Positions 8,976 to 17,099 are shown, counted from the stretch's first letter. The stretch is DNA of 64,000 bases from Butyricimonas paravirosa (GCF_032878955.1 NZ_CP043839.1:4650001-4714000); one strand, 5' to 3'. Translations and numbers: made by a program. The notes: generated by a model not told the origin, from the sequence alone.

Positions 8976-8991
8976 TTTATAACGTTATAAA
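8976..8991. promoter_or_regulatory. Perfect 16-bp palindrome just before coaBC
   Basis: TTTATAACGTTATAAA is its own reverse complement and ends 6 bp before the coaBC ATG. Thirteen of its bases recur at 51431-51443. It could be an operator or simply an AT-rich coincidence. Confidence 0.35.
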
Positions 8992-8997
8992 TAAGTG

Positions 8998-10194
8998 ATG
9001 TTAAAAGGAAAACATATTATATTGGGAGTGACGGGCAGTATTGCCGCGTACAAGGCCGCAACATTAACTCGTCTGCTTGTGAAAGAAGGGGCGAGCGTGA
9101 AAGTGGTTATGACCCCCTTGGCGAAAGAGTTTATTACTCCCTTGACAATGGCGACTCTTTCCAAGAGTCCGATTATGGTCGATTTTTATAACCCGGAAAA
9201 TGGGGATTGGAACTCTCATGTTGATTTGGGGTTGTGGGCAGATTTGTATCTGATAGCTCCGGCCTCTGCGAACACGATTGGAAAGATGGCGGGAGGTATA
9301 GCAGATAATCTTTTGCTAACGACATATTTGTCTGCAAAATGTCCGGTGATGGTTGCTCCGGCAATGGATTTGGATATGTATAAACATCCGGCAACGCAGC
9401 GGAATTTGAAGGTATTGCAATCTTTTGGTAATATTATTATCGAACCGGAAAGTGGGGAACTGGCTAGTGGGTTGATAGGGAAAGGACGAATGGAGGAACC
9501 GGAAAGGATAGTTGCTTTTATTACTGATTATTTTGCTCGGCAGGCGGATTTCAAAGGTAAAAAAGTTGTGGTAACGGCAGGGCCTACTTACGAGAAAATA
9601 GATCCTGTACGTTTTATCGGGAATTACTCTTCTGGAAAAATGGGCTTGGCTATTGCGGAGGAACTTGCAGGACGGGGGGCAGAAGTGGTGCTTGTGTGTG
9701 GTCCTGTAAATCTGAAAACGAGTCACCCTGCGATTCGTCGGGTGGACGTGGAGTCTGCAGCTCAGATGTACGAAGTAACGTCAAAAGAGTTTGTCAACAG
9801 TGATGTCGCGGTTTTGAGTGCTGCTGTGGCTGATTTTACCCCGAAGGAAAAAGCCGATCACAAAATTAAACGGGGTAAGGATGATCTGTTGCTGGAATTG
9901 CTACCGACAAAAGATATTGCTGCTGAATTAGGAAGAATAAAAACTGTGTCGCAATTATTAGTCGGGTTTGCCTTGGAAACGAATGATGAAGAGATGAACG
10001 CTCTTTCTAAGATGCAACGAAAGAATTTGGATATGATCGTCTTGAACAGTTTGAATGATAAGGGAGCGGGTTTTAGTGTAGATACGAATAAGGTGACAAT
10101 TCTGGATAAAGCGGGAGATAAGACTGTCTATGAGTTGAAGACAAAGGTGGAGGTAGCTAAAGATATAGTCGATCAGATTGCTTCCCGGTTATAG
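8998..10194 (+). CDS. coaBC: Bifunctional CoaBC (PPC synthetase/decarboxylase)
   Basis: Two consecutive steps of coenzyme A synthesis: ligation of cysteine to 4'-phosphopantothenate and FMN-dependent decarboxylation. The N-terminal CoaC half shows GVTGSIAAYKA, the catalytic-histidine region SHVDLGLWADLYLIAPASANT, and a substrate-clamp motif of the PAMN type reading APAMDLDMY. The C-terminal CoaB half starts near residue 187 with KKVVVTAGPTYEKIDPVRFI and GNYSSGKMG, and ends with KRKNLDMIV-type residues (MQRKNLDMIVLN). The ATG at 8998 is preferred to the GTG immediately before it. Length (399 aa) is normal. Confidence 0.95.
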   Translation: MLKGKHIILGVTGSIAAYKAATLTRLLVKEGASVKVVMTPLAKEFITPLTMATLSKSPIMVDFYNPENGDWNSHVDLGLWADLYLIAPASANTIGKMAGGIADNLLLTTYLSAKCPVMVAPAMDLDMYKHPATQRNLKVLQSFGNIIIEPESGELASGLIGKGRMEEPERIVAFITDYFARQADFKGKKVVVTAGPTYEKIDPVRFIGNYSSGKMGLAIAEELAGRGAEVVLVCGPVNLKTSHPAIRRVDVESAAQMYEVTSKEFVNSDVAVLSAAVADFTPKEKADHKIKRGKDDLLLELLPTKDIAAELGRIKTVSQLLVGFALETNDEEMNALSKMQRKNLDMIVLNSLNDKGAGFSVDTNKVTILDKAGDKTVYELKTKVEVAKDIVDQIASRL

Positions 10195-10300
10195 TTTATA
10201 CATGGGATTTTGGGGGTGAATTTTTTTTCTTGTAACTGGTTCGTTTGCAGGAATTCTCGTTTTTGTGAGAAATATTTTGGAAAATAAATTGGAAAATCGT

Positions 10301-10331
10301 TTTGTTCGGATGGAAATTATGCATAATTTTG
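10301..10331 (+). promoter_or_regulatory. Promoter for the pyrB leader
   Basis: TTTG at 10301-10304, exactly 19 bp, then TAATTTTG at 10324-10331. The expected start of transcription (about 10335) is only a few bases before the leader ORF. Confidence 0.72.
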
Positions 10332-10340
10332 TATTCCGAT

Positions 10341-10454
10341 ATGAAGATAGAACATCAAAATATTCGGCGAAGATTGTTTTTATGCCTGCAGTTTAGGCAG
10401 AGACATAGTCGTTGTTTTAACAAGATACAGAAAACCAACATTGTCGTTAGTTGA
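10341..10454 (+). CDS. Putative leader peptide upstream of pyrB
   Basis: A 37-codon ORF beginning MKIEHQNIRRRLFLC, continuing LQFRQRHSRCFNK and ending KTNIVVS. It starts about 10 bp after the promoter -7 box, contains a T-rich stretch (TTGTTTTTA at 10374-10382), and its stop codon (10452-10454) lies inside the terminator hairpin. This layout is like the E. coli pyrL leader, where ribosome position relative to a polymerase paused at U-rich sequence decides termination. The parallel is inference; the peptide may also be untranslated. Confidence 0.5.
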   Translation: MKIEHQNIRRRLFLCLQFRQRHSRCFNKIQKTNIVVS

Positions 10455-10472
10455 CATTGTTGGTTTTTTTTT
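10431..10472 (+). terminator. Attenuator-like terminator upstream of pyrB
   Basis: AAAACCAACATTGTC (10431-10445) pairs with the arm at 10453-10467 with one mismatch, followed by an uninterrupted run of nine T. It stands between the promoter and pyrB and after no other complete gene, so its natural role is attenuation. Confidence 0.8.
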
Positions 10473-10519
10473 ATATGGGAGAGTATGAACGAACATAAAC
10501 ACTTTTAATATATAGAATT

Positions 10520-11431
10520 ATGAATAAACGTAGCTTAGTATCCATTACCGACTACTCGAAAGAGGACATTTTGGAAGTATTGAAAATAGCTTCTGAATTT
10601 GAGAAAAACCCAAATCGTAATTTATTAGAGGGTAAGGTGGTTGCTTCCCTGTTTTTCGAGCCATCTACTCGTACGCGTTTGAGTTTCGAAACAGCTATTA
10701 GTAGAATGGGAGGTCGTATTGTCGGATTTTCCGATGCTTCATCCTCTAGTACGACAAAAGGGGAATCATTGAAAGATACGACCAAGATGGTGGATAACTA
10801 CTGCGACTTGATTGTGATGCGTCATCCTTTGGAGGGTGCAGCCCGTTTTGCCAGTGAGGTTGCTGATGTGCCGGTCATTAATGCGGGAGATGGTGCCAAT
10901 CAACACCCGACTCAAACCATGTTGGATTTGTATTCTATCTATAAAACGCAGGGGACCCTTGAAAATCTGAATATTTTCATGGTTGGGGACTTGAAATACG
11001 GAAGAACAGTCCATTCTTTATTACAGGCAATGAGCCATTTTAACCCGACGTTCCACTTTATTTCCCCGAAAGAATTGGAGATGCCGAAAGCCTACAAGTT
11101 ATTCTTGGATGAATTGCATATTCCTTATTACGAGCATACCGAACTAGATGACGTGATCAATGATGCGGACATTCTTTATATGACACGCGTACAACGGGAG
11201 CGTTTTGCAGATCCGTTGGAGTACGAGAAAGTGAAGAATGTTTATATCTTGAAAAACTCCATGCTGGCTGGGACAAAAGATAACATGAGGATTCTTCACC
11301 CGCTACCTCGTGTGAATGAGATCAGCGAGGATGTGGACGATAACAAGAAGGCATATTATTTCCAGCAGGCTTTGAACGGGGTATACACTCGTCAAGCAAT
11401 TATTTTCAAGACATTAGATTTAAAATGGTAA
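10520..11431 (+). CDS. pyrB: Aspartate carbamoyltransferase catalytic chain
   Basis: Catalyses carbamoyl phosphate + aspartate to N-carbamoylaspartate, the committed step of pyrimidine synthesis. Carbamoyl-phosphate loop FEPSTRTRLSFE is near residue 49, the mobile-loop SSSSTTKGESLKDT near 74, HPTQTMLDLY near 132, RVQRERF near 228 and HPLPR near 265, all of the E. coli-type catalytic chain. 303 aa is the normal length. The gene is followed directly by pyrI, showing an allosteric c6r6-type enzyme. Expression is probably tuned by the leader/terminator upstream. Confidence 0.96.
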   Translation: MNKRSLVSITDYSKEDILEVLKIASEFEKNPNRNLLEGKVVASLFFEPSTRTRLSFETAISRMGGRIVGFSDASSSSTTKGESLKDTTKMVDNYCDLIVMRHPLEGAARFASEVADVPVINAGDGANQHPTQTMLDLYSIYKTQGTLENLNIFMVGDLKYGRTVHSLLQAMSHFNPTFHFISPKELEMPKAYKLFLDELHIPYYEHTELDDVINDADILYMTRVQRERFADPLEYEKVKNVYILKNSMLAGTKDNMRILHPLPRVNEISEDVDDNKKAYYFQQALNGVYTRQAIIFKTLDLKW

Positions 11432-11448
11432 TTAAAGAACAAAGAGAT

Positions 11449-11907
11449 ATGGCAGCAAAGAAAGAATTACAGGTTAGTGCCGTGGAGAACGGAACGGTAA
11501 TAGATCATATTCCTGCAGAGAAATTATTTGACGTGATTAACGTGTTGGGAATCCAGAATTTGGAGAATACGGTAACTTTTGGTTACAATTTAATTAGTAG
11601 CAAGTTAGGTAAAAAAGGAATTATCAAGATTTGGGATAAATTCTTGAAAGATGATGAGATAAACAAGTTGGCTTTAGTTGCTCCGACGGCAAAAATCAAT
11701 ATTATAAGAGATTTCGAAGTTGCGGAGAAAAAAGCGGTTATGGTGCCAGAACACGTGGAGGGAATTGCTAAATGTGTGAACCCGAAATGTATTACCAACA
11801 ACCAGAATGTTCGTACGAAATTCGATGTTGTCGGGAGTTCTCCTATCGTGTTGAAGTGTCACTATTGCGAGAAACTAACTGATCAAGAACACATTGTAAT
11901 CATTTAA
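11449..11907 (+). CDS. pyrI: Aspartate carbamoyltransferase regulatory chain
   Basis: Regulatory subunit that binds CTP/ATP and joins catalytic trimers through a zinc domain. The zinc ligands are visible as CVNPKC...CHYC in the C-terminal third. The N-terminal allosteric domain shows VENGTVIDHIPAEKLFDVINVLG. An in-frame ATG at 11425 overlaps the end of pyrB by 7 bp, but family members start near MAAKKELQVSAV, so the ATG at 11449 is chosen. It ends at a bidirectional terminator shared with the HU-like gene. Confidence 0.94.
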   Translation: MAAKKELQVSAVENGTVIDHIPAEKLFDVINVLGIQNLENTVTFGYNLISSKLGKKGIIKIWDKFLKDDEINKLALVAPTAKINIIRDFEVAEKKAVMVPEHVEGIAKCVNPKCITNNQNVRTKFDVVGSSPIVLKCHYCEKLTDQEHIVII

Positions 11908-11926
11908 CGATACAAAGCTAGTTACA

Positions 11927-11962
11927 AAAAGAATAGAGATACTTATGTATCTCTATTCTTTT
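11927..11962. terminator. Bidirectional terminator between pyrI and the HU gene
   Basis: Perfect 16-bp stem (11927-11942 with 11947-11962), TTAT loop, A/T runs at both ends. The right arm overlaps the last codons and stop of the HU-like gene. Confidence 0.9.
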
Positions 11963-12249
11963 GTTGCTAAACTTCTTTCTTTTTGTTTGTTTTTTAACGA
12001 TTTGCTGGTTATAAACTTGATGTAATCGTAAGAGGAATATTTTTCCACTTTTTTGGTAATCAAATTGAACCTTTCTCTTGTTTTTTGTTGTTTTACAGCT
12101 AAAGTTCCGAAGTCTTGAATCGTAACTTTTTCACCTGCTTCAAGAGATTCCAGTATACAACTGATAAAAGTGTTAATGATTAATGCAGAAGTTGCTTGGG
12201 TGTGTCCACTTCTTTCTGCTACTTTTTTAGTGAGTTCTCTTTTGTTCAT
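11953..12249 (-). CDS. HU-family DNA-binding protein
   Basis: Small nucleoid protein (98 aa from the ATG at 12249) of the HU/IHF fold: MNKRELTKKVAERSGHTQ forms the first helices, and GEKVTIQDFGTLAV with KTRERFN is the beta-arm region. It is divergent from the Mpi-like invertase gene and lies behind an inverted-repeat-bounded segment that carries a -7-like box pointing towards it. HU proteins are known to assist DNA inversion by serine recombinases such as Hin, so a helper role in the neighbouring switch is plausible but unproven. Confidence 0.85.
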   Translation of the reverse strand: MNKRELTKKVAERSGHTQATSALIINTFISCILESLEAGEKVTIQDFGTLAVKQQKTRERFNLITKKVEKYSSYDYIKFITSKSLKNKQKERSLATKE

Positions 12250-12327
12250 AATCAATTTGTTATATAATTCTACATACCGAATGTGAATTCGATTTTCATA
12301 TGATTTAACGCCTTATTTAAAACTATT

Positions 12328-12357
12328 TGTCAGACTAAACGTTCATTTTACTAGACA
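12328..12357. repeat. Inverted recombination site IR-L
   Basis: 30-bp site TGTC...GACA with core AAACGTTCATT at 12337-12347. It matches the reverse complement of 12472-12501 at 22 of 30 positions, including an unbroken central 11-mer. Its centre (12342/12343) reads TT, against AA in the partner, as expected for inverted crossover sites of a serine recombinase. Confidence 0.7.
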
Positions 12358-12363
12358 AATATA
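12356..12363 (-). promoter_or_regulatory. -7 box inside the invertible segment, facing HU
   Basis: TATATTTG on the minus strand, an exact TAnnTTTG match, about 105 bp from the HU start. No good TTTG lies 19 bp upstream, so promoter strength is uncertain. Confidence 0.4.
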
Positions 12364-12471
12364 CCAAATTTTAGGAGAAACATGATGAATTCTTGCAAAA
12401 ATATTACTAACAAGACCCTTACACGAAAGAAAAGGTATATAAAAAAATCTAATCTTTCATGCAAAAAGCAG

Positions 12472-12501
12472 TGTCAACTTTAATGAACGTTTTACTTGAC
12501 A
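12472..12501. repeat. Inverted recombination site IR-R
   Basis: 30-bp partner of IR-L, TGTC...GACA with core AATGAACGTTT at 12482-12492. It ends in TTGACA, which could double as the -33 element for the invertase promoter. Confidence 0.7.
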
Positions 12502-12528
12502 CCTGTGTGATTTGTTTGTTTATATTTG
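12496..12528 (+). promoter_or_regulatory. Probable promoter of the invertase gene
   Basis: TTGACA (12496-12501, end of IR-R), 19 bp, TATATTTG (12521-12528). It lies outside the crossover point, so it should not move on inversion. Confidence 0.5.
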
Positions 12529-12599
12529 TGATTCTGAATTTTTTTATAAAATGACTATTAATGTCTTTGTTTTAATTTATTTTGTAAAACGGAAGGGTT

Positions 12600-13196
12600 A
12601 TGACAATAGCATATTTAAGGGTAAGCACAGGGAAACAACATCTTGAGAATCAGAAAGAAGAAATTGAAAAATTTGCTGCAAGGAAAAACTTGACCGTAAA
12701 CCGTTGGGTGACGGAAGTGGTAAGTGGCAAAAAGAAAGAGCATGACCGGAAATTAGGGCGATTGTTGAAAAGTTTGAAAAAGGGAGACGTGTTAATCGTT
12801 ACTGAATTATCCCGATTAAGCCGGACTTTGCTAGACATAATGTCGATACTTCATCGTTGTCTTGAAATGAATATAACGGTATATAGTACAAAAGATGGTT
12901 ATGCTTTTGACAATAGCATCAATAGTAAAGTTTTAGCTTTTGCTTTTGCCTTGGTGGCAGAAATTGAGCATAATCTGATTTCGATGAGGACTAAAGAAGC
13001 TTTGGCTCACCGGAAGTCGGAAGGCGTACGTTTGGGACGTCCACCGGGAAAAGGAAAGCAAAACGTATTGCTGGATAACCGGGAAGAGATTAGCCATTTG
13101 CTTGAAGAGGGGATGTCCGTGTCGGCTGTCTGCCGAATCTATCACATCTCACGAGAAACATTTTATGCTGTAAACCGAAAGTATCAGCTTTTCTAA
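12600..13196 (+). CDS. Mpi-family serine site-specific recombinase (DNA invertase)
   Basis: A 198-aa serine recombinase. The catalytic serine is in YLRVSTGKQ (Ser9), the conserved arginine region is TELSRLSRT, helix E holds LVAEIEHNLISMRTKEAL, then RLGRPPGKGK leads into a C-terminal helix-turn-helix (SVSAVCRIYHISRETFY). Length and sequence resemble Mpi of Bacteroides fragilis, which flips many capsule promoters, rather than Tn3-type resolvases. The paired 30-bp inverted sites immediately upstream are its likely local substrate. It may act elsewhere in the genome too. Confidence 0.9.
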   Translation: MTIAYLRVSTGKQHLENQKEEIEKFAARKNLTVNRWVTEVVSGKKKEHDRKLGRLLKSLKKGDVLIVTELSRLSRTLLDIMSILHRCLEMNITVYSTKDGYAFDNSINSKVLAFAFALVAEIEHNLISMRTKEALAHRKSEGVRLGRPPGKGKQNVLLDNREEISHLLEEGMSVSAVCRIYHISRETFYAVNRKYQLF

Positions 13197-13231
13197 AAAA
13201 GAAAAAGCTGAACGTGCATGACGTTCAGCTT
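13194..13231 (-). terminator. Terminator of pruA
   Basis: AAGCTGAACGT (13205-13215) and ACGTTCAGCTT (13221-13231) form a perfect 11-bp stem; on the minus strand it is followed by a T-rich run (A-tract at 13195-13206 on plus). Confidence 0.85.
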
Positions 13232-13250
13232 GTATGGAGAATTAAAAGTT

Positions 13251-14882
13251 CTATTCTTCCAAGAAATTAGGATACATATAGTTCGTTGCCGGAACAAACG
13301 TTTCTTTAATGGCTTGTGGTGAAACCCAACGCAATAAATTGAAGATCGTTCCTGCTTTATCATTAGTACCGGATGCACGACCACCACCGAAAGGTTGTTG
13401 ATCAACAACAGCTCCTGTCGGTTTATCGTTGATGTAGAAATTACCGGCCGTGTGAGTTAAACGCTCTGTCATTTCCTCGATGTTGGCACGATTTTTAGAG
13501 AAAATAGCTCCGGTAAGAGCGTATGCCGATGATTTGTCCAGAATATCTAATGTTTCATCTACTTTTTCCGGATCATAAACGTAAACGGTTAAGATCGGAC
13601 CGAATAATTCTTCCCGCATGGTAATGTAATCCGGTTTGAAAGCTTGGATAATGGTCGGTTGGATAAAATATCCGGCACTCATATCGTAATGCCCGCCGAT
13701 AATCACTTCTGCATCTTCCGATTTGTTTGCAACATCAATCGCGTTAGACAATTTAACGAAAGATGCCTCATCAATAACGGCGTTTACAAAGTTCGTGAAA
13801 TCTTCAACTCCACCAACTTTTATGCTAGCCATGTCCTCTTGCACGTAGTTTTCTACTTCGGGCCAGATATTGGCAGGAATGTAGGCGCGTGAGGCGGCAG
13901 AACATTTTTGTCCTTGATACTCGAACGCCCCGCGTACGATAGCTGTTGCCACTTCTTTAGGACATGCTGTCGGGTCGGCGAAAATATAGTCCTTACCTCC
14001 GGTTTCCCCAACAATTCTCGGATAACTTCTGTATTTATCAATATTTTTCACGATAGTAGCCCAAATATCATTGAATACTTGAGTTGATCCCGTGAAATGT
14101 ATACCTGCAAAATCTTTATGAGAGAAAATAACATCGGCAGCCGTCGGGCCTGAGCAGTAAACCAAGTTGATAACACCGTCAGGTAGTCCGGCTTCTTTTA
14201 GAATTTCCATAATCAGATGTGCCGAGTAAACGGCAGTCTTGGATGGTTTCCAAACGCAAACATTACCCATTAATGCCGGGGCTCCCGGTAAGTTACCCGC
14301 GATAGAGGTAAAGTTGAATGGAGTAAGGGCGAAAACAAATCCTTCCAAAGGACGCCATACTGTACGATTCCAGATCCCCGGAGCGGAATTCGGTTGCATA
14401 TGGTATATTTCGTACATGTTTTTCACGTTGAAACGGAAGAAGTCAGCTAATTCTGCCACACAATCGATTTCTGCCTGGAAAGCATTTTTGGATTGTCCTA
14501 ACATGGTCACGGCATTCATCCGTTGACGATAAGGTCCGGCTAAAAGATCAGCCGCTTTTAAGAAAATGGCAGCCCGACTTTCCCAGCTCATTTTTTCCCA
14601 AGCCGGTTTAGCTTTTAATGCAGCATCAATTGCCATTTGCACGTGGCTGGCATCCCCTTGGTGATAGTGTCCGAGCAGATGATGATGATCATGTGGCGGA
14701 CGAATATCTACCAGTTTCCCCGTGCGAACTTCTTTCCCGTCAATGATCATTGGAACATCGGCAACGATAGAACGCAATTGATTGATTTGTGACTTCAATT
14801 CTTTTCTTTCCGGAGAACCCGGTGCATAACTTTTGATGGGTTCATTGGTAATGTTTGGTAGTTTAAATACTCCTTTGGGCAT
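13251..14882 (-). CDS. pruA: L-glutamate gamma-semialdehyde dehydrogenase (PruA)
   Basis: NAD-dependent oxidation of glutamate semialdehyde/1-pyrroline-5-carboxylate to glutamate in proline breakdown. Aldehyde dehydrogenase fold with LTPFNFTSIAGNLPGAPALMGN near 186, HFTGST near 262, general-base Glu293 (VGETGGK) and catalytic Cys327 (GQKCSAASR). 543 aa fits the stand-alone P5C dehydrogenase found in Bacteroidetes and eukaryotes. No proline dehydrogenase gene is next to it. It is transcribed alone and ends at a good terminator. Confidence 0.95.
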   Translation of the reverse strand: MPKGVFKLPNITNEPIKSYAPGSPERKELKSQINQLRSIVADVPMIIDGKEVRTGKLVDIRPPHDHHHLLGHYHQGDASHVQMAIDAALKAKPAWEKMSWESRAAIFLKAADLLAGPYRQRMNAVTMLGQSKNAFQAEIDCVAELADFFRFNVKNMYEIYHMQPNSAPGIWNRTVWRPLEGFVFALTPFNFTSIAGNLPGAPALMGNVCVWKPSKTAVYSAHLIMEILKEAGLPDGVINLVYCSGPTAADVIFSHKDFAGIHFTGSTQVFNDIWATIVKNIDKYRSYPRIVGETGGKDYIFADPTACPKEVATAIVRGAFEYQGQKCSAASRAYIPANIWPEVENYVQEDMASIKVGGVEDFTNFVNAVIDEASFVKLSNAIDVANKSEDAEVIIGGHYDMSAGYFIQPTIIQAFKPDYITMREELFGPILTVYVYDPEKVDETLDILDKSSAYALTGAIFSKNRANIEEMTERLTHTAGNFYINDKPTGAVVDQQPFGGGRASGTNDKAGTIFNLLRWVSPQAIKETFVPATNYMYPNFLEE

Positions 14883-14989
14883 ATTTTATTCTTTTATGTA
14901 GTTAGTATTCTTTCTAAATTTCCCAAATATAAAAAATATTTGATGGATAAAACAAGATATTTGTCATTTTTTATATGATTTCGTCGGGT

Positions 14990-15056
14990 CGCAGGTTATT
15001 TTTATGTGCAAATTTTGAATTTGCAACCTGTAACTTGTGAACTTGTAACTTGTAAC
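14990..15056. repeat. Nested hairpin and CTTGTAACTT tandem words
   Basis: CAGGTT (14992-14997) pairs with AACCTG (15025-15030) around an inner GCAAATT/AATTTGC stem, followed by GTAACTTGT-type words repeated three times. It shares CAGGTTAT and CTTGTAACTT with the element at 7518-7552. An interspersed intergenic repeat; function unknown. Confidence 0.5.
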
Positions 15057-15071
15057 ACACGGGTAAACTCG

Positions 15072-15102
15072 TTTGCCCGTGTCTATAAGTTTCGTATATT
15101 TG
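15072..15102 (+). promoter_or_regulatory. Promoter for the ABC-F/rlmB operon
   Basis: TTTG (15072-15075), 19 bp, TATATTTG (15095-15102). Partly inside an ACACGGGTAAAC/GTTTGCCCGTGT dyad at 15056-15081. Confidence 0.75.
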
Positions 15103-15144
15103 CACTCGTTAAAATATAGAAGGTTTTATTTTGCATGATGATAT

Positions 15145-17085
15145 ATGATTTCAATTAATAATGTAAGTGTTTTATTTGGAGATTACGCGTTGCTTGACTC
15201 TATCTCTTTTCTGGTGAACAAAAGAGATCGGATTGGTCTGACTGGGCGTAACGGGGCCGGAAAGTCTACATTATTGAAGATATTGGCCGGGGTACAAGAG
15301 CCTTCCGAGGGAAGTGTATCTGTTCCTTCCGGGTTGAAAATCGGGTATTTGCCACAGACGAAAGTGTATGCAGAAGGTAAGACCGTACGGAAAGAGGCGG
15401 AAACAGCGTTTAATGATGTGCTGGATTTGCAGGCAGAATTGGAGCGTTTGCATCGGGAATTGGGCGAGCGTACAGACTACGAGTCGGATAGTTACATGGC
15501 GCTGATTGATAAATTGAACGTGAAGACCGAGATGTTACATATGCGAGGGGCGGATAATATGGACGGTGAAGTTGAGGTCGTGTTGAAAGGATTGGGATTT
15601 CGGCAAGAAGATCTGGAACGGCGGTGCGAGGAATTTAGTGGGGGATGGCGTATGCGGATCGAGTTGGCTAAAATATTATTGGCACGTCCCGATGTTTTTT
15701 TATTGGACGAGCCGACAAATCATTTGGATATAGAGTCTATATCTTGGTTGGAGTCATTCTTGCAAGGTTATCCTGGGGCTGTGGTTCTTGTTTCACATGA
15801 CCGTGCATTTTTGGATAATATTACAACCCGGACGGTAGAGATCTCACTGGGAAAGATATATGATTATAAGGTATCGTATACACGTTTTACCGAATTACGT
15901 AAGGAACGTATCGAGCAACAGCAACGTGCTTACGAGAACCAGCAAAAGCAGATTAAGGATACGGAGGATTTTATCGAGCGTTTTCGTTATAAGGCGACAA
16001 AAGCGGTACAAGTACAATCCCGGATCAAACAACTGGAAAAAATAGAACGAATCGAGATTGAACAGGAAGATTCTGCACGAATCAATGTGCGATTTCAACC
16101 GGCGGTACGTTCGGGGGATATTGTCGTGAGTGGGCGGGATTTGAGTAAAGCGTATGGTGATCACGTGGTACTGCATGAAGTGAATCTTGATGTGCTGAGA
16201 GGAGAGAAAGTTGCTTTTGTCGGAAGGAACGGAGAAGGTAAAACAACTTTGGTGAAGATGATCATGGATCAGATCCCCTATGAGGGAAACCTGAAGATCG
16301 GGCATAACGTGAATATCGGGTATTTTGCGCAGAATCAAGCTGATTTGCTTGACCCTTCGTTGAGTGTTCTGGATACGGTAGACCAAGTGGCAGTAGGTGA
16401 AATCCGGAAGAAAATCCGGGATATATTAGGGGCTTTTCTGTTTTCCGGAGAGGATGTCGACAAGAAGGTGAAGGTGCTTTCCGGGGGAGAGCGTACCCGC
16501 TTGGCAATGGTACGTTTGTTATTAGAACCTTATAACGTGTTAATTTTGGATGAGCCGACGAATCATCTGGATATGCGCACGAAAGATATATTGAAAGATG
16601 CGTTGAAGAAGTTCGAAGGTACTGTGATTGTCGTTTCTCATGACAGGGATTTTCTGCTTGGGTTGGCAGATAAGGTGTATGAATTCGCCAACAAGGGGAT
16701 AAAGGAATACCTGGGAGGTGTTGCGCATTTCCTAGAGGCTAAGAAACTGGAATGTTTCCGGGAATATGAACAGATGCACCCTCGAAAATTGCAGCAGGAG
16801 GATGTTGTGGAAGAGGAGATTGTTTCTGAAAATAAAATTGCTTTTGAGGAACGGAAACAATGGAATAAAGAGATCAAAAAGTCAGAAGTGAAGATCGAGA
16901 AGTTAGAAGTGGAAATTGCTGATTTGGAACAAAAGATCGGGGAGGCAGAGGGAAAAATGGCAGAAGGCGTGATTAATGATGAGTTATTAAAAACTTATGA
17001 TGAGATGAAAAAACGCTTGGAAGTCTGTATGGAAGAATGGGAAGAGGAGAACGGGCATTTGGAAGAATTGAAAGCTAGAAATTAA
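15145..17085 (+). CDS. ABC-F family ATPase
   Basis: Soluble tandem-ATPase of the ABC-F group, which acts on the ribosome rather than in transport; no membrane segments are present. Two nucleotide-binding domains: Walker A GRNGAGKST near residue 34 and GRNGEGKTT near 360, signatures EFSGGW and LSGGE, Walker B LLDEPTNHLD and LILDEPTNHLD. The inter-domain linker is a charged helix pair (about 245-310). A long charged coiled coil ends the protein (about 570-646), as in the Uup/YfmR branch. A resistance role cannot be inferred. rlmB follows after 14 bp. Confidence 0.88.
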   Translation: MISINNVSVLFGDYALLDSISFLVNKRDRIGLTGRNGAGKSTLLKILAGVQEPSEGSVSVPSGLKIGYLPQTKVYAEGKTVRKEAETAFNDVLDLQAELERLHRELGERTDYESDSYMALIDKLNVKTEMLHMRGADNMDGEVEVVLKGLGFRQEDLERRCEEFSGGWRMRIELAKILLARPDVFLLDEPTNHLDIESISWLESFLQGYPGAVVLVSHDRAFLDNITTRTVEISLGKIYDYKVSYTRFTELRKERIEQQQRAYENQQKQIKDTEDFIERFRYKATKAVQVQSRIKQLEKIERIEIEQEDSARINVRFQPAVRSGDIVVSGRDLSKAYGDHVVLHEVNLDVLRGEKVAFVGRNGEGKTTLVKMIMDQIPYEGNLKIGHNVNIGYFAQNQADLLDPSLSVLDTVDQVAVGEIRKKIRDILGAFLFSGEDVDKKVKVLSGGERTRLAMVRLLLEPYNVLILDEPTNHLDMRTKDILKDALKKFEGTVIVVSHDRDFLLGLADKVYEFANKGIKEYLGGVAHFLEAKKLECFREYEQMHPRKLQQEDVVEEEIVSENKIAFEERKQWNKEIKKSEVKIEKLEVEIADLEQKIGEAEGKMAEGVINDELLKTYDEMKKRLEVCMEEWEEENGHLEELKARN

Positions 17086-17099
17086 TAATAACGAATAAG

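Noticed and set aside
8976..8991. Additional recombination site for the Mpi-like invertase
   Set aside because: It contains AACGTT but lacks the TGTC/GACA ends and has no inverted partner nearby.
12600..13196. Transposon resolvase
   Set aside because: No Tn3-type transposase or terminal repeats are present, and the sequence and adjoining inverted sites fit an invertase.
15145..17085. ABC-F protein as an antibiotic-resistance determinant
   Set aside because: The inter-domain linker is of ordinary length, the gene is paired with rlmB and looks like a housekeeping member.
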